A stretch of 64,000 nucleotides of DNA from Deinococcus multiflagellatus (GTDB lineage: Bacteria > Deinococcota > Deinococci > Deinococcales > Deinococcaceae): the NCBI RefSeq assembly GCF_020166415.1, contig NZ_JAIQXV010000001.1, positions 310,001 through 374,000 of the forward strand, in the 5' to 3' direction. The notes beneath the pieces were generated by a model that saw nothing but the letters and a program-made list of their open reading frames with translations, had not been told where the DNA came from and ran no database searches. A program made the position numbers and the translations under genes. Of the stretch, positions 12,579-24,499 are shown piece by piece (positions within the stretch are counted from its first letter, which is position 1; the number at the start of each line of letters is the position of its first letter).

Positions 12579-12812
12579 GGGGGGAAGGCGCCCGGAAGTG
12601 GATGTGGGCTGACCGAGGACTTGCACTCGACGGCGAGGACTGCGGGACTTTCAACATCCGGGAGTGCCGACAACAGCGCGGATGGGTTGCGAGCCCGGGG
12701 AAGTGCTTCTGCCCGCTTCACTCTGGACCTGAGAGGCGGGCGCTTTCGCTGCCGCGTCTGGCAAACACAGCCCCCTGCGCATTCCCACTCCCTCTGGAGC
12801 AATCCGGTGACC

Positions 12813-14996
12813 TTACCCGTTCTCCAGCACATCCCGGACCGCGGCCACGACCTGCTCGCCGTAGGCGTCCACGCGCTTGGGGCCAAAGCCGGGGATGTCC
12901 TGCAAATCGGCCAGGGTGCGCGGCTGGCGCTCGGCCAGGGCCTGCAAGGTGGCGTTGGGAAACACCACGAATGTGCTGTGGCCCGTCTCGCGGCTGAGGG
13001 TCTTGCGCAACTCGCGCAGGGCTTCGGCCACCGGCTCGGTCCTGGCGGGGTCGGCGGGCAGGCTGGGCAGGGGCGGAGCGGCCACTGGGCGACCTTTCAG
13101 GATGCCCAGCACGGCACTGTTTTCGCGGGCGCCGCGCTCGGGGGCGCTGACGGGGGCGGGGCTTGCGCCGTCCAGTGAATCGCGCACGAGTTGCACCACC
13201 TCGTCGCCGTAGTCGGCCAGTTTGCGCTGCCCCACGCCGCTCACGGTGCCCAGCAGGGCGTGGCTGGTGGGCTTGAATTCGGCAATGGCCTTCAGGGTGG
13301 CGTCGGTGAAAATCACGTAGGGGGGGACACCCAGGCTGCGGGCGCGCGACAGGCGCCACGCGCGCAGGGCTTCAAAGAGGGGCTGGTCGGCGGCGGCCAC
13401 GGGGGCGCGGCTGCCACCCCGGTCACGCTGGCGCTCGCGTTTGGTGGTCCGGGGCTGCAGGGTATCCTCGCGCAGGGTCAGGCGGGTCTCCCCTTTCAGT
13501 AGCGTGCGGGCCTTGCCGGTGGCCGACAGGCCGTGGTATTCCCCGGCCGCCAGATACCCCAGGCTGACCAGCTGGCGCAGCACACCGCGCCACGTCTTTT
13601 CATCGTGGGCGGTGCCCACGCCAAAGGTCGGCAGGGTGTGGTGGCCCATGCCCACCACCTTCTCGGTGGCGCGCCCCAGCAGCACATCGGTCAGGTGGGC
13701 GGCGCCAAAGCGGTTGCCAGTGCGGATGGCCGCCGACAGGGCCATCTGGGCCTCGCGGGTCATGTCGCGCACCTGCGGCGGGTTCAGACAGGTGTCGCAG
13801 TTGCCGCAGGGGCCATGGAAGGTCTCGCCAAAGTAGGCCAGCAGCACCTCGCGGCGGCAAGAGGCCGTTTCGCAGAAGGTCAGCAGGGCGTCCAGCTTGC
13901 CAGCCTCTACGCGCTTGACCTCTTCGGGGGCGTCGCTGGCGGCCAGCATGCGCCGCACGTTCACCACGTCCGCCAGCCCGTAGACCATCCAGGCGGTGCC
14001 CGGCAGGCCGTCGCGCCCGGCGCGGCCGGTTTCCTGGTAGTAGCCTTCCATGCTCTTGGGCAGGTCCAGGTGGGCCACAAAGCGCACGTTGGGCTTGTCA
14101 ATGCCCATGCCGAAAGCCACGGTGGCCACCACCACCAGCCCCTCTTCGTTCAGAAAGCGTTCCTGGGCGTGGTTGCGCTCGCGCGGCGAGAGGCCCGCGT
14201 GGTAGGCCACGGCGTCCACGCCCTGCGCCTGGAGCCACTGCGCCGTCTCTTCTACCGATTTGCGCGAGAGGCAGTAGACGATACCCGCGTCCCCAGCGTG
14301 CTCGGTGCGGATAAAGTCCAGCAGCTGGGTTTTGGGGCCCTCCTTGGCCGCCACGCGGTACTGGATGTTGGGGCGGTCGAAGCTGGAGATGAACTGCGGC
14401 GCGCCGTGCAGGTCCAGCACCCGCAGAATGTCAGCGCGGGTGCGGTCGTCGGCGGTGGCGGTCAGGGCGAGGCGCGGAATGTGGGCAAAGCGCGCGGGCA
14501 GCACACTCAGGCCCTGGTACTCGGGGCGGAAGTCGTGGCCCCACTGGGAGACGCAGTGGGCCTCGTCCACCGCAAACAGGGCCACCGGGGCGCGCTCCAG
14601 CAGGTCCAGGGTGCGGGGTAGCAGCAGGCGCTCGGGGGCCACGTACAGCAGGTCCAACTCGCCGGCCACCAGGGCGGCTTCCACCTCGCGCGCGCCCTCT
14701 GGGGAGAGGGTGGAATTTAGGTAAGCGGCGCGCACGCCCAGGGCCCGCAGGGTGTCCACCTGGTCCTTCATCAGGGCAATCAGGGGCGAGACGATGATGC
14801 CCACCCCAGGGCGCAGCAGGCTGGGCACCTGATAACACAGGCTTTTGCCGCCGCCCGTGGGCATCAGGACCAGGGCGTTACCGCCCTCTGCCACCGTACG
14901 CACGATCTCGGCCTGCACGCCGCGAAAGGCGTCGTAGCCCCAGACGGTCTTGAGAATATTCAGGGCAGGATCGGTGGCAGGAGACGCGGCAGACAT
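12813..14996 (-). CDS. recQ: RecQ DNA helicase with two HRDC domains
   Basis: Encodes 727 residues from the ATG at 14996, preceded on its strand by TATGCT and eight nt (leaderless); an upstream in-frame extension of 57 codons has no RecQ similarity. It is an SF2 3'-5' helicase of recombination repair: Walker A MPTGGGKS (about residue 46), DEAH box in AVDEAHCVSQWGHDF, the QxxGRxGR-type motif VI (YYQETGRAGRDG), and the zinc-binding cysteines CETASC and CGNCDTC. An RQC winged helix comes next. Two HRDC domains follow, at about 539-610 and 650-727, joined by a Pro/Ala-rich linker. From memory, D. radiodurans RecQ has three HRDC domains; only two are visible here. Confidence 0.95.
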   Translation of the reverse strand: MSAASPATDPALNILKTVWGYDAFRGVQAEIVRTVAEGGNALVLMPTGGGKSLCYQVPSLLRPGVGIIVSPLIALMKDQVDTLRALGVRAAYLNSTLSPEGAREVEAALVAGELDLLYVAPERLLLPRTLDLLERAPVALFAVDEAHCVSQWGHDFRPEYQGLSVLPARFAHIPRLALTATADDRTRADILRVLDLHGAPQFISSFDRPNIQYRVAAKEGPKTQLLDFIRTEHAGDAGIVYCLSRKSVEETAQWLQAQGVDAVAYHAGLSPRERNHAQERFLNEEGLVVVATVAFGMGIDKPNVRFVAHLDLPKSMEGYYQETGRAGRDGLPGTAWMVYGLADVVNVRRMLAASDAPEEVKRVEAGKLDALLTFCETASCRREVLLAYFGETFHGPCGNCDTCLNPPQVRDMTREAQMALSAAIRTGNRFGAAHLTDVLLGRATEKVVGMGHHTLPTFGVGTAHDEKTWRGVLRQLVSLGYLAAGEYHGLSATGKARTLLKGETRLTLREDTLQPRTTKRERQRDRGGSRAPVAAADQPLFEALRAWRLSRARSLGVPPYVIFTDATLKAIAEFKPTSHALLGTVSGVGQRKLADYGDEVVQLVRDSLDGASPAPVSAPERGARENSAVLGILKGRPVAAPPLPSLPADPARTEPVAEALRELRKTLSRETGHSTFVVFPNATLQALAERQPRTLADLQDIPGFGPKRVDAYGEQVVAAVRDVLENG

Positions 14997-15149
14997 CGCC
15001 CCCCAGCATAGCGCGTTCTGTGCAGGACGTAATGCGAGCTTGAGCGGAGAAGGGGCAGAGGCCGGGAGTCGCTGTGGGCGGGAGCGCCCCAGCGCGGTCA
15101 AGGGGCACTCTGAAACGGCGCAGGCCCCCAGCGGACCGGCCTGCGGTTC

Positions 15150-15258
15150 TAGAGCAGTTGACATCAAGAAGATGTTGGGTCTCGACCCTCGCCCCTCGTG
15201 GGACTCGAAGAGCGGCGCCGCAGCGAGGGGTGAGGGGGGTCTTTGGTCAACCGCTCTA
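15150..15258. repeat. 109-bp palindromic element overlapping a stop codon
   Basis: The ends are TAGAGCAGTTGAC (15150-15162) and GTCAACCGCTCTA (15246-15258), inverted with a single mismatch, and the interior is partly self-complementary. The right end supplies the TAG stop of the minus-strand gene at 15256. 33 bases of it (15225-15257) recur in inverted orientation at 16397-16429 with one mismatch. It resembles a small intergenic repeat or MITE; no coding capacity. Confidence 0.7.
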
Positions 15259-16152
15259 TTTCGCCTTGACTTCCACAGGGACGCGCAGGTCGGCTTCTAC
15301 CTTCGCAAAACGGTCGCGCAGGAACCGGCCGTGGGTTAGTAGCTCCTGGCTGCCGCTTTGCAGGGTGCCGCTGATCACGTCCTGCACGCCCGAGAGCAGC
15401 AGTTCTAATTGCTCGTTCAGCAGGGCGCGGCCGGTCTTGCCTTCCTGAATGGGCGCGGTGTCGGCCAACGAGCGGGGCAGTTTCAGGTAGGCGTTGACCG
15501 CACCGGGGGCGTATTCCTCGCGGATGGCCCGGGTGAGGTAGCCGGCCTCACTGCCTTCCAGGCCCTGGGTTTTGAGCAGCGACAGGGCTTCTTGCGTGCG
15601 CAGGTTCAGGGCGGCCAGTTGCGCGCGGGCGTCGGGGGGCAGGCGCTCGTCGCGTATCAGGGCCACCAGGGGGCCATCGGCGGGGGCCGTGACCAGGGGC
15701 GTGCCGCTGTTCTGGGCTGGCAGGGCGGCGGGCTCTGGTGCAGGGGGCGCCTTGGGTGCCCGGCGCTCCTCGCGGCCCCAGGCGCCGCTGGCCAGCCAGA
15801 CGAGTGACATGACGAAGACGGGATACACCAGCCAGTTCGCCCCCAGGGCGATCAACACAGCGGCGGCCACCAGGGCGGCGATCAGGCCACTCTTGGCCCG
15901 GCGCCAGCGGCCAAAGGCGTGCGAACCCAGGTAACCCAGCAACATGCCGGCGGCCGGGTGCACCAGCCATGTGGCGCCCAGCACCGTCAGCAGCGCCACC
16001 ACGGCCGTGGCGCGGGCAATCACGGCGGCGCGGCGCCCCGCCGGCGAGAAGACCGACGAGGCAAAGAACGCCACGGCGAACCCCCCCGCCACATGGACCA
16101 TCCAACCCAGGGGTTCGACCAGGGTGCGCACGCCTTCTATTGCCGCCTGCAT
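15256..16152 (-). CDS. Membrane protein of unknown function
   Basis: Encodes 298 residues. The start is the ATG at 16152 (MQAAIEGVRT), 6 nt after TACGCT on the minus strand. Hydrophobic segments are seen at about residues 17-36, 45-62, 66-80 and 90-120 (VVALLTVLGATWLVHPAAG, LIAALVAAAVLIALGANWLV, VFVMSLVWLASG). A Pro/Ala-rich linker follows, then a soluble helical domain of about 150 residues (LVALIRDERLPPDARAQLAA; RTQEALSLLKTQG; IREEYAPGAVNAYLKLPRSL). The last part resembles the cytoplasmic tail of XpaC/YaaN-like or 5-bromo-4-chloroindolyl phosphate hydrolysis proteins, but only loosely. Function is unknown. It is flanked on both sides by copies of the same small repeat. Confidence 0.65.
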   Translation of the reverse strand: MQAAIEGVRTLVEPLGWMVHVAGGFAVAFFASSVFSPAGRRAAVIARATAVVALLTVLGATWLVHPAAGMLLGYLGSHAFGRWRRAKSGLIAALVAAAVLIALGANWLVYPVFVMSLVWLASGAWGREERRAPKAPPAPEPAALPAQNSGTPLVTAPADGPLVALIRDERLPPDARAQLAALNLRTQEALSLLKTQGLEGSEAGYLTRAIREEYAPGAVNAYLKLPRSLADTAPIQEGKTGRALLNEQLELLLSGVQDVISGTLQSGSQELLTHGRFLRDRFAKVEADLRVPVEVKAK

Positions 16153-16396
16153 GGGCACAGCGTACACCCGCACACACAGGCGCACGGCTGGAAGTTGAAG
16201 GGGCGCTGTGGGTGGTTCAACCTCACCCGCCGACCGGCCGGAAATGCCTGTGCGGGGGTCGAACCTGTGAGTGATTGCAGCGTGGGAACGCTTCATCGCG
16301 GGCCATGTTCTACGGACAGCTGTTCATCTCCGGCACAGCCAGGACAGTCCTGGAGGAACCCTGCCCTCCCAGGCCACTCCCCAGCCCTCCACCGTT

Positions 16397-16429
16397 AGAG
16401 CGGTTGACGAAAGACCCCCCTCACCCCTC
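16397..16429. repeat. Second, partial copy of the 15.2-kb repeat
   Basis: AGAGCGGTTGACGAAAGACC and the following 13 bases match the reverse complement of 15225-15257 at 32 of 33 positions. The opposite terminal repeat is not found downstream, so this looks like a half element. The two copies bracket the 15256-16152 gene in inverted orientation. The remaining intergenic sequence from 16153 to 16514 shows no gene. Confidence 0.75.
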
Positions 16430-16514
16430 ACGGCGCGAGGCCCTGCCGTTGAAACGTGCCCCCACGCATGCCGGCCTGTCTCGGAAACCCTCTCCCCCTG
16501 CCCTTTCCCTCTCC

Positions 16515-17027
16515 TCAGCCCTCTGGCACCAGCAGCCGCTGCACAAACACCAGGTCCAGCCAGCGGCCGAACTTGTGGCCTACCTGCCGGAAGTGGGCCA
16601 CTGGGGCAAAGCCCAGGCGCGCGTGAAAGGCCAGACTGCCAGCGTTGTCGGCGTCCACCGCCCCCACCAGACTGTGTAGGCCTCGCTGCTGGGCGTCGGC
16701 GATCAGGGTCGTCATCAGGGCGTGGCCCACGCCGCTCCCCTGGGCCTGCAGGGCCACATAGACCGAATGCTCGGCGGTGAAGCGGTAGCCAGGTTTGGCA
16801 CGAAAGGGGCCGTAGGTGGCCCAGGCGATGACCTCTGCTCCGCGCACGGCCACCCAGAGGGGCCAGCTGCCCGCTGCCTTCTCGTCAAACCACCGCTCGC
16901 GGGACGCCAGCGTGACCGGCTCCAGGTCATAGGACGCGGTGGTGTGCCGCACCGCGTGGTTGTAGATCTCGGTGATGGCCGGCAGGTCGGCCCGGGTGGC
17001 GGGGCGGATCTCGGGGGCTGGGCGCAT
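16515..17027 (-). CDS. GNAT acetyltransferase, phosphinothricin-acetyltransferase-like
   Basis: Encodes 170 residues from the ATG at 17027, 6 nt after TACCGT. It has the GNAT fold typical of the Pat/Bar/YncA subgroup: IRPATRADLPAITEIYNHAV at the start, VAWATYGPFRAKPGYRFTAE in the middle, VYVALQAQGSGVGHALM (acetyl-CoA pyrophosphate loop with Q-x-x-G-x-G) and GSLAFHARLGFAPVAHF near the C-terminus. The family acetylates small amines, often methionine sulfone/sulfoximine or phosphinothricin. The actual substrate is unknown. It is monocistronic and is followed by the typA terminator region upstream. Confidence 0.85.
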   Translation of the reverse strand: MRPAPEIRPATRADLPAITEIYNHAVRHTTASYDLEPVTLASRERWFDEKAAGSWPLWVAVRGAEVIAWATYGPFRAKPGYRFTAEHSVYVALQAQGSGVGHALMTTLIADAQQRGLHSLVGAVDADNAGSLAFHARLGFAPVAHFRQVGHKFGRWLDLVFVQRLLVPEG

Positions 17028-17085
17028 GGGCGCACGGTAGGGCGCGCGCCGACCGGGCCGCAAGGGCAATGGGCGCTGGGCCAGC

Positions 17086-17113
17086 AAAAGCCCCCGCCAC
17101 AGGGGACGGGGGC
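17086..17113 (-). terminator. typA terminator
   Basis: Read on the minus strand, GCCCCCG (17107-17113) pairs with CGGGGGC (17090-17096) across a 10-nt loop, followed by TTTT. It is placed 18 nt after the typA stop. Confidence 0.75.
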
Positions 17114-17130
17114 CAGGGCCATTGGGCGGA

Positions 17131-18912
<1,782 letters not shown>

Positions 18913-18982
18913 ATGTACCGCTCCCTTGGTCTGGAGCAGGGGCCGGGGCCCGGGAAGGGGCCACCACTGCTCGCACAGGCAT

Positions 18983-19014
18983 GAAAAAGCCCGCCGCACG
19001 TCATGTGGGCGGGA
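18983..19014 (-). terminator. Terminator between the AI-2E-like permease gene and typA
   Basis: On the minus strand CCCGCC/GGCGGG arms (19008-19013 with 18990-18995), extended by CAC/GTG pairs toward the loop, are followed by TTTTT (18984-18988). It lies 44 nt after the permease stop. Confidence 0.75.
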
Positions 19015-19057
19015 CACCCAAAAATAAAGTTTAGCAGATCACGCGCGCCGCCGTGAT

Positions 19058-20356
19058 TCAGGGCCGCTCGCGCCCAGCGGGGGGCGCGTCTTCCAGGGCG
19101 TCTTCCAGCTGATCCAGATTCACGGTGCCACGTTCCACCTGTCGTGTCAGGTCGGCGTCACGCGCCTGGGTGGCGGCGCGCACGGCCTGCTCACGGGCTT
19201 CTTCTTCCCGCTCCAGCTGCTCTTCCACGCGGCCGGAAATCAGGGCCATCGCCACGGCGTCGGGGATCTCGGGGGCTTCGCGCAGGTAGAAGTGCTGGTA
19301 GATCGCCTTGATCACGATCAGGAACGGCACGGTCAGGAAAGCGCCCACCAGTCCGAAGACGCCGCCAAACAGCAGCACCCCCACGATGACCGACAGCGGA
19401 TGCAGGTTGCCGGCCCCGCCCACCACCAGCGGCCCCAGCACAAAGCCAGACACCTGCTGGAACACCAGCACAAAGAGGGCCACGTACAGCGCCCGCTGCG
19501 GATCATCGGCCAGGGTGAACAGAATGGGCGGAATGGTCGCCACGATGGGCCCGATGGTGGGCACCAGTTCGCCCAGCGCCGCCAGCAAGCCGAACACCAG
19601 CCAGTTGTCCACGCCCAGCAGGTAGAAGCCCGCCGCCGTGCAACTGCCCGTGACCAGCATGACCAGCAGCGTGGCGCGGCCCCAGGCGCCCATGTGCTTG
19701 AGAATCTGGGCCAGGGCGTACATGGCGGGCGTGCGCCAGCGCGGCGGGACGGCCCCCAGCACGCCGTTGACCAGCGGCACCGGGTTGCCCAGGGCATACA
19801 CCAGCATCACCAGCGTGACGACAGCGGTAAACAGGCCCCCCAGCACCAGGCCCACCACACTGGGCAGGGCTTTCATGGCCTGGGCGCCCACCTGGCGCAG
19901 CTGCCCTTCCAGTTGCTGCAGGGCGTCATCGGGAATCATGCGGTCCACGCCGGGCTGGCTGCGCAGCCAGCTGTTCAGGCGCGTTTCCAGGGCCCCCAGA
20001 TCCACAGTGCTGCTGCCCAGGGTGCTCAGCTGGGCAATGGCGGGCGGCAGGGCCAGAAAAGCGGCGCCGCCCAGCACCGCCACCACCAGCAGCACGGTCA
20101 GGGTGCCGGCCAGGCCCCGGGCCATCCAGCGTTCAAAGAAACGGGCCACAGGGTTCAGGGCGGTCGCCAGGATCAGGGCCAGGGTGACGGCCAGCAGCGA
20201 CGGCGCCACCTGCCCGAAAAAACTCAGGGCCAGCAGGACGCCAATGACGGCGAACGCCACCGGCAGCAGGTTGACCACCTGCACGGTCACGCGCGGCTGG
20301 TCATCCGGCCCAGACGGCGCACGCTGGGCAGAGGAAGCAGAAGGTGTGGGGCTCAT
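19058..20356 (-). CDS. AI-2E-family permease (UPF0118)
   Basis: Encodes 432 residues from the ATG at 20356, preceded by TACACT and 9 nt. It has about eight membrane segments. These are: a double helix at residues 30-70 (LLPVAFAVIGVLLALSFFGQ, LLAVTLALILATALNP), TLTVLLVVAVLGGAAFLALP, a large periplasmic-type loop, SVVGLVLGGLFTAVVTLVML, and a C-terminal bundle containing ELVPTIGPIVATIPPILF, the family signature. Members have been linked to AI-2 export, Na+/H+ exchange or general efflux, so substrate is uncertain. A charged C-terminal tail (EEQLEREEEAREQAVRAATQ) is cytoplasmic. Confidence 0.88.
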   Translation of the reverse strand: MSPTPSASSAQRAPSGPDDQPRVTVQVVNLLPVAFAVIGVLLALSFFGQVAPSLLAVTLALILATALNPVARFFERWMARGLAGTLTVLLVVAVLGGAAFLALPPAIAQLSTLGSSTVDLGALETRLNSWLRSQPGVDRMIPDDALQQLEGQLRQVGAQAMKALPSVVGLVLGGLFTAVVTLVMLVYALGNPVPLVNGVLGAVPPRWRTPAMYALAQILKHMGAWGRATLLVMLVTGSCTAAGFYLLGVDNWLVFGLLAALGELVPTIGPIVATIPPILFTLADDPQRALYVALFVLVFQQVSGFVLGPLVVGGAGNLHPLSVIVGVLLFGGVFGLVGAFLTVPFLIVIKAIYQHFYLREAPEIPDAVAMALISGRVEEQLEREEEAREQAVRAATQARDADLTRQVERGTVNLDQLEDALEDAPPAGRERP

Positions 20357-20796
20357 GAGAGGTTTAGTGTAAGCGCGGCCACAGGGCCTGCCGCCACGGC
20401 CGCGCTTGGCGGAGCCTTTAGTTCATGGGGAGAGGGGGCCGGGGCAGCGGGGGGGGTTCCTGGGTGGATGTTCGCATGGGGCGTGTGCAAGCGCCTGTAG
20501 CAAGACGCGTAGGAAGCCCAGAGGGCAAGGTGACCCAGGCGGCGTCCCGGCTCGTCCTGTGCCTTGGGGGCCGGAGACCCCGTCAATAAGGCGACTGGGT
20601 GGCGCTGCTCTGTCATCGCAGCGCGCGCTTCTCCTCCACCCGGCCCAGCCAGAGGCCGAGCGGCCCTTCCCCCCGACCCTGGAGGCATGCCCTCGCCTCG
20701 CCCCTTCAGTCCGGACACCCCCCAGACCCCCTCTGCTACCCTGTGCGTACCTAACGAGCGTTTGCCTCGCCTTCTTCCCCCACCCCGGAGGCCCCC
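20357..20796. other. Divergent intergenic region with 10-bp palindrome
   Basis: No gene is supported. AAGCGCGGCC (20371-20380) and GGCCGCGCTT (20398-20407) form a hairpin of 10 bp just upstream of the permease promoter. TACCCT near 20737 may be the -10 of the downstream mutase gene. A GGAGG at 20786-20790 precedes the mutase ATG. Confidence 0.5.
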
Positions 20797-22443
<1,647 letters not shown>

Positions 22444-22460
22444 GGGAAGCGGGGAGCAGG

Positions 22461-22501
22461 ACGCGGTGCGCGGGGAAACCCGGGGCGCACCGCGTTTGTT
22501 T
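22461..22501 (+). terminator. Terminator after the mutase gene
   Basis: ACGCGGTGCGC (22461-22471) is perfectly complementary to GCGCACCGCGT (22485-22495), with additional G/C pairs in the loop, followed by TTGTTT. The gene pair here is convergent. Confidence 0.8.
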
Positions 22502-22604
22502 GGGGTGGTTGAAATGGGCAACGGAGGGCAAGCAGAAGGGCTCGCCCCAGCAGCGCGGCGGGCCTTAGCTTGTCCCGCGCACCGCTGCCTGCCTCCCGCA
22601 CCCC

Positions 22605-24356
22605 CTATTGCACATCAAACACCGTCACATTGTTCACCGCTGTCCCCAGCCCCGCCCCCACCGTCAGGCGGCGGCTGTCCGGGCTCCAGGCCAGGAAGGC
22701 AGGGTGGTCGGCCAGGACGGGCCCTGCAGCGGTCACGCGGCCGGTGTCAGTGTCCAGCAGGCTCAGGTGCCAGCCGTCGTCAGCGCGGGTGACGGCGGCC
22801 AGCAGGCGGCTGTCGGGGCTGTAGCGCACAGCGCCTTCGCGGTCGCTGGCGGTGGGCAGGGCGGCGAAGGGCGAGCGCTGGCCGGGGCGGTACAGATCCA
22901 GGCCGCCGCCCGCCTTCACGTAGGCAAACTGGCCCTGGCCGCTGATCTGCACGTCCGCATAGCGCGCGCCGGCCAGCACGGGCAGGGCAAAGCGTTTGGC
23001 GTTGGCGGTCAGGACCACCGCCGGGTCGCCAGTGCGCGGAAACACATAGGCGCGGGTGGCGTCCGGCGACACCGTCACGCGGGCGGCGCCCGGGACGGCC
23101 AGCGAGGCCACGGCCTTGCCGGTCTTCTGGGCCACGACCACCAGCCGCGCGTCGTCCCAGACAGCGGCGTGGTTGCCCCAGTGGTTCACGCTCAGGCGGG
23201 TGGCGGTGCGCAGGCCGGCGGCCGTCCCCTGGCGCCCGCCGCTCAGGGTCCTGAGGGCCAGGCCGCCGCTGCCGTCGGCGGTCAGCAGCCAGGTGAAGCG
23301 GTTCATGGTCTGCACGGCGAACACGTTCTGGGCCAGGGCGCGGGGGCCGCCTGTCAGGGCGCCGCCGGGCAGCAGGGTCAGGGGCTCGCCGGTGGCGGGG
23401 TCCAGGCCGCCGCCGGTGAGGGCCGCCGGCAGGGTCAGGAGGGCGCGGGGGGCGCTCAGATCAGCGGCACTGTCCTGCAGCACGCCGCCCTGCACGCTCA
23501 GCACCCGTTCGGCGGGCGTGAGGGCCACGGGGGCCGGCTGCAGGCCCGATAGCGGGCGCACCTGTTCGCGGTGGCCGGTCTGCAGGTCGCGCACCTCCAG
23601 CTGCCCGGCACGCAGCACCAGCACGCTGCCGTCGCGGCGGGGCAGGCCAGAGAGGGCCGCGCCCCCGGCTTCGGCGCGGCGCACCACCACCGAGGCCGGG
23701 TAGCCCGCCCGCAGGGCATACAGCTCGCCGCCAGCCTGCACAGCGACCGAGCGGCCATCGGCGCTGAAGGTGACGGGGCCCAGGGTGCAGGGGGCCGCGC
23801 AGGTCATGGCGCTCTGCACGCCCAGTGTGGCGGTGTCCAGCAGTTGCACACGCCCGGCGCGGGTGACCACGGCGCGCAGGCCGTCGGGGGCCGTGACCAG
23901 GGCGCCCACCGCTTCACCAGCGGGCGCCGAGCGGGCCAGGCTGGCCAGCGAGACACGTTCAATGCCCTGCGCGCTGCCAATCAGGAGGTCCTGGGGCCCG
24001 CTGAAGCCGGCGCCGGTCACGCCGGGCGTGTCCAGCCGGGCCAAGCGCACGCCGTCGCCCAGGCGCCACACACTGACCTGGGTGCCGGTGCGCGTGAGGG
24101 CGTAGGCTCCGCCGGGGCTGACACTCAGGCCGGCGCAGGGGGCGCCCACAGGCAGGCTGCGGCGCACCTCGCCGCCGGGGCCCAGCAGCAGCAGGCGCTC
24201 GCCCAGGCAGGCCACCACGCCGCCGGGCACCGGGGCCAGGGCCAGCGGCGCAGCGCCGGGAACCGTCAGCAGGCTCCGGGGCGAGAGCGAAACCGCAGCG
24301 GCCAGGGGCAGGGAGGCCACCGAGAAGGCCAGGACAGTCCAGAAACGCCGGATCAC
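22605..24356 (-). CDS. Secreted beta-propeller-like protein
   Basis: Encodes 583 residues from a GTG at 24356, chosen because it follows TATCCT by 7 nt and directly yields a signal peptide (IRRFWTVLAFSVASLPLAAA). The rest consists of repeated strands of the type 'gg.LaLrdl.tG....l', e.g. LSVSPGGAYALTRTGTQVSV, VTAPDGLRAVVTRAGRVQLL, VTFSADGRSVAVQAGGELYA, VRYSPDSRLLAAVTR and FLAWSPDSRRLTVGAG. The 'spD...la' strands are typical of WD40/YVTN-type propellers, here probably seven or more blades. It has no enzymatic motif. It may be a periplasmic scaffold or binding protein. It is convergent with the mutase gene and monocistronic. Confidence 0.7.
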   Translation of the reverse strand: MIRRFWTVLAFSVASLPLAAAVSLSPRSLLTVPGAAPLALAPVPGGVVACLGERLLLLGPGGEVRRSLPVGAPCAGLSVSPGGAYALTRTGTQVSVWRLGDGVRLARLDTPGVTGAGFSGPQDLLIGSAQGIERVSLASLARSAPAGEAVGALVTAPDGLRAVVTRAGRVQLLDTATLGVQSAMTCAAPCTLGPVTFSADGRSVAVQAGGELYALRAGYPASVVVRRAEAGGAALSGLPRRDGSVLVLRAGQLEVRDLQTGHREQVRPLSGLQPAPVALTPAERVLSVQGGVLQDSAADLSAPRALLTLPAALTGGGLDPATGEPLTLLPGGALTGGPRALAQNVFAVQTMNRFTWLLTADGSGGLALRTLSGGRQGTAAGLRTATRLSVNHWGNHAAVWDDARLVVVAQKTGKAVASLAVPGAARVTVSPDATRAYVFPRTGDPAVVLTANAKRFALPVLAGARYADVQISGQGQFAYVKAGGGLDLYRPGQRSPFAALPTASDREGAVRYSPDSRLLAAVTRADDGWHLSLLDTDTGRVTAAGPVLADHPAFLAWSPDSRRLTVGAGLGTAVNNVTVFDVQ

Positions 24357-24499
24357 GCGCGGCAGGATAGAGCATGGGCATGAGTGGAGCGGTAGGCATG
24401 GCCGCAGGGCGCCGCTCGGAGGAGAACGGCGCCCTGGGGGGGGGTGGGTGGGTGGGACGCGGGCTGCAGGCGCCGCTCGCTGCACGCCTGCTGCGTCCG

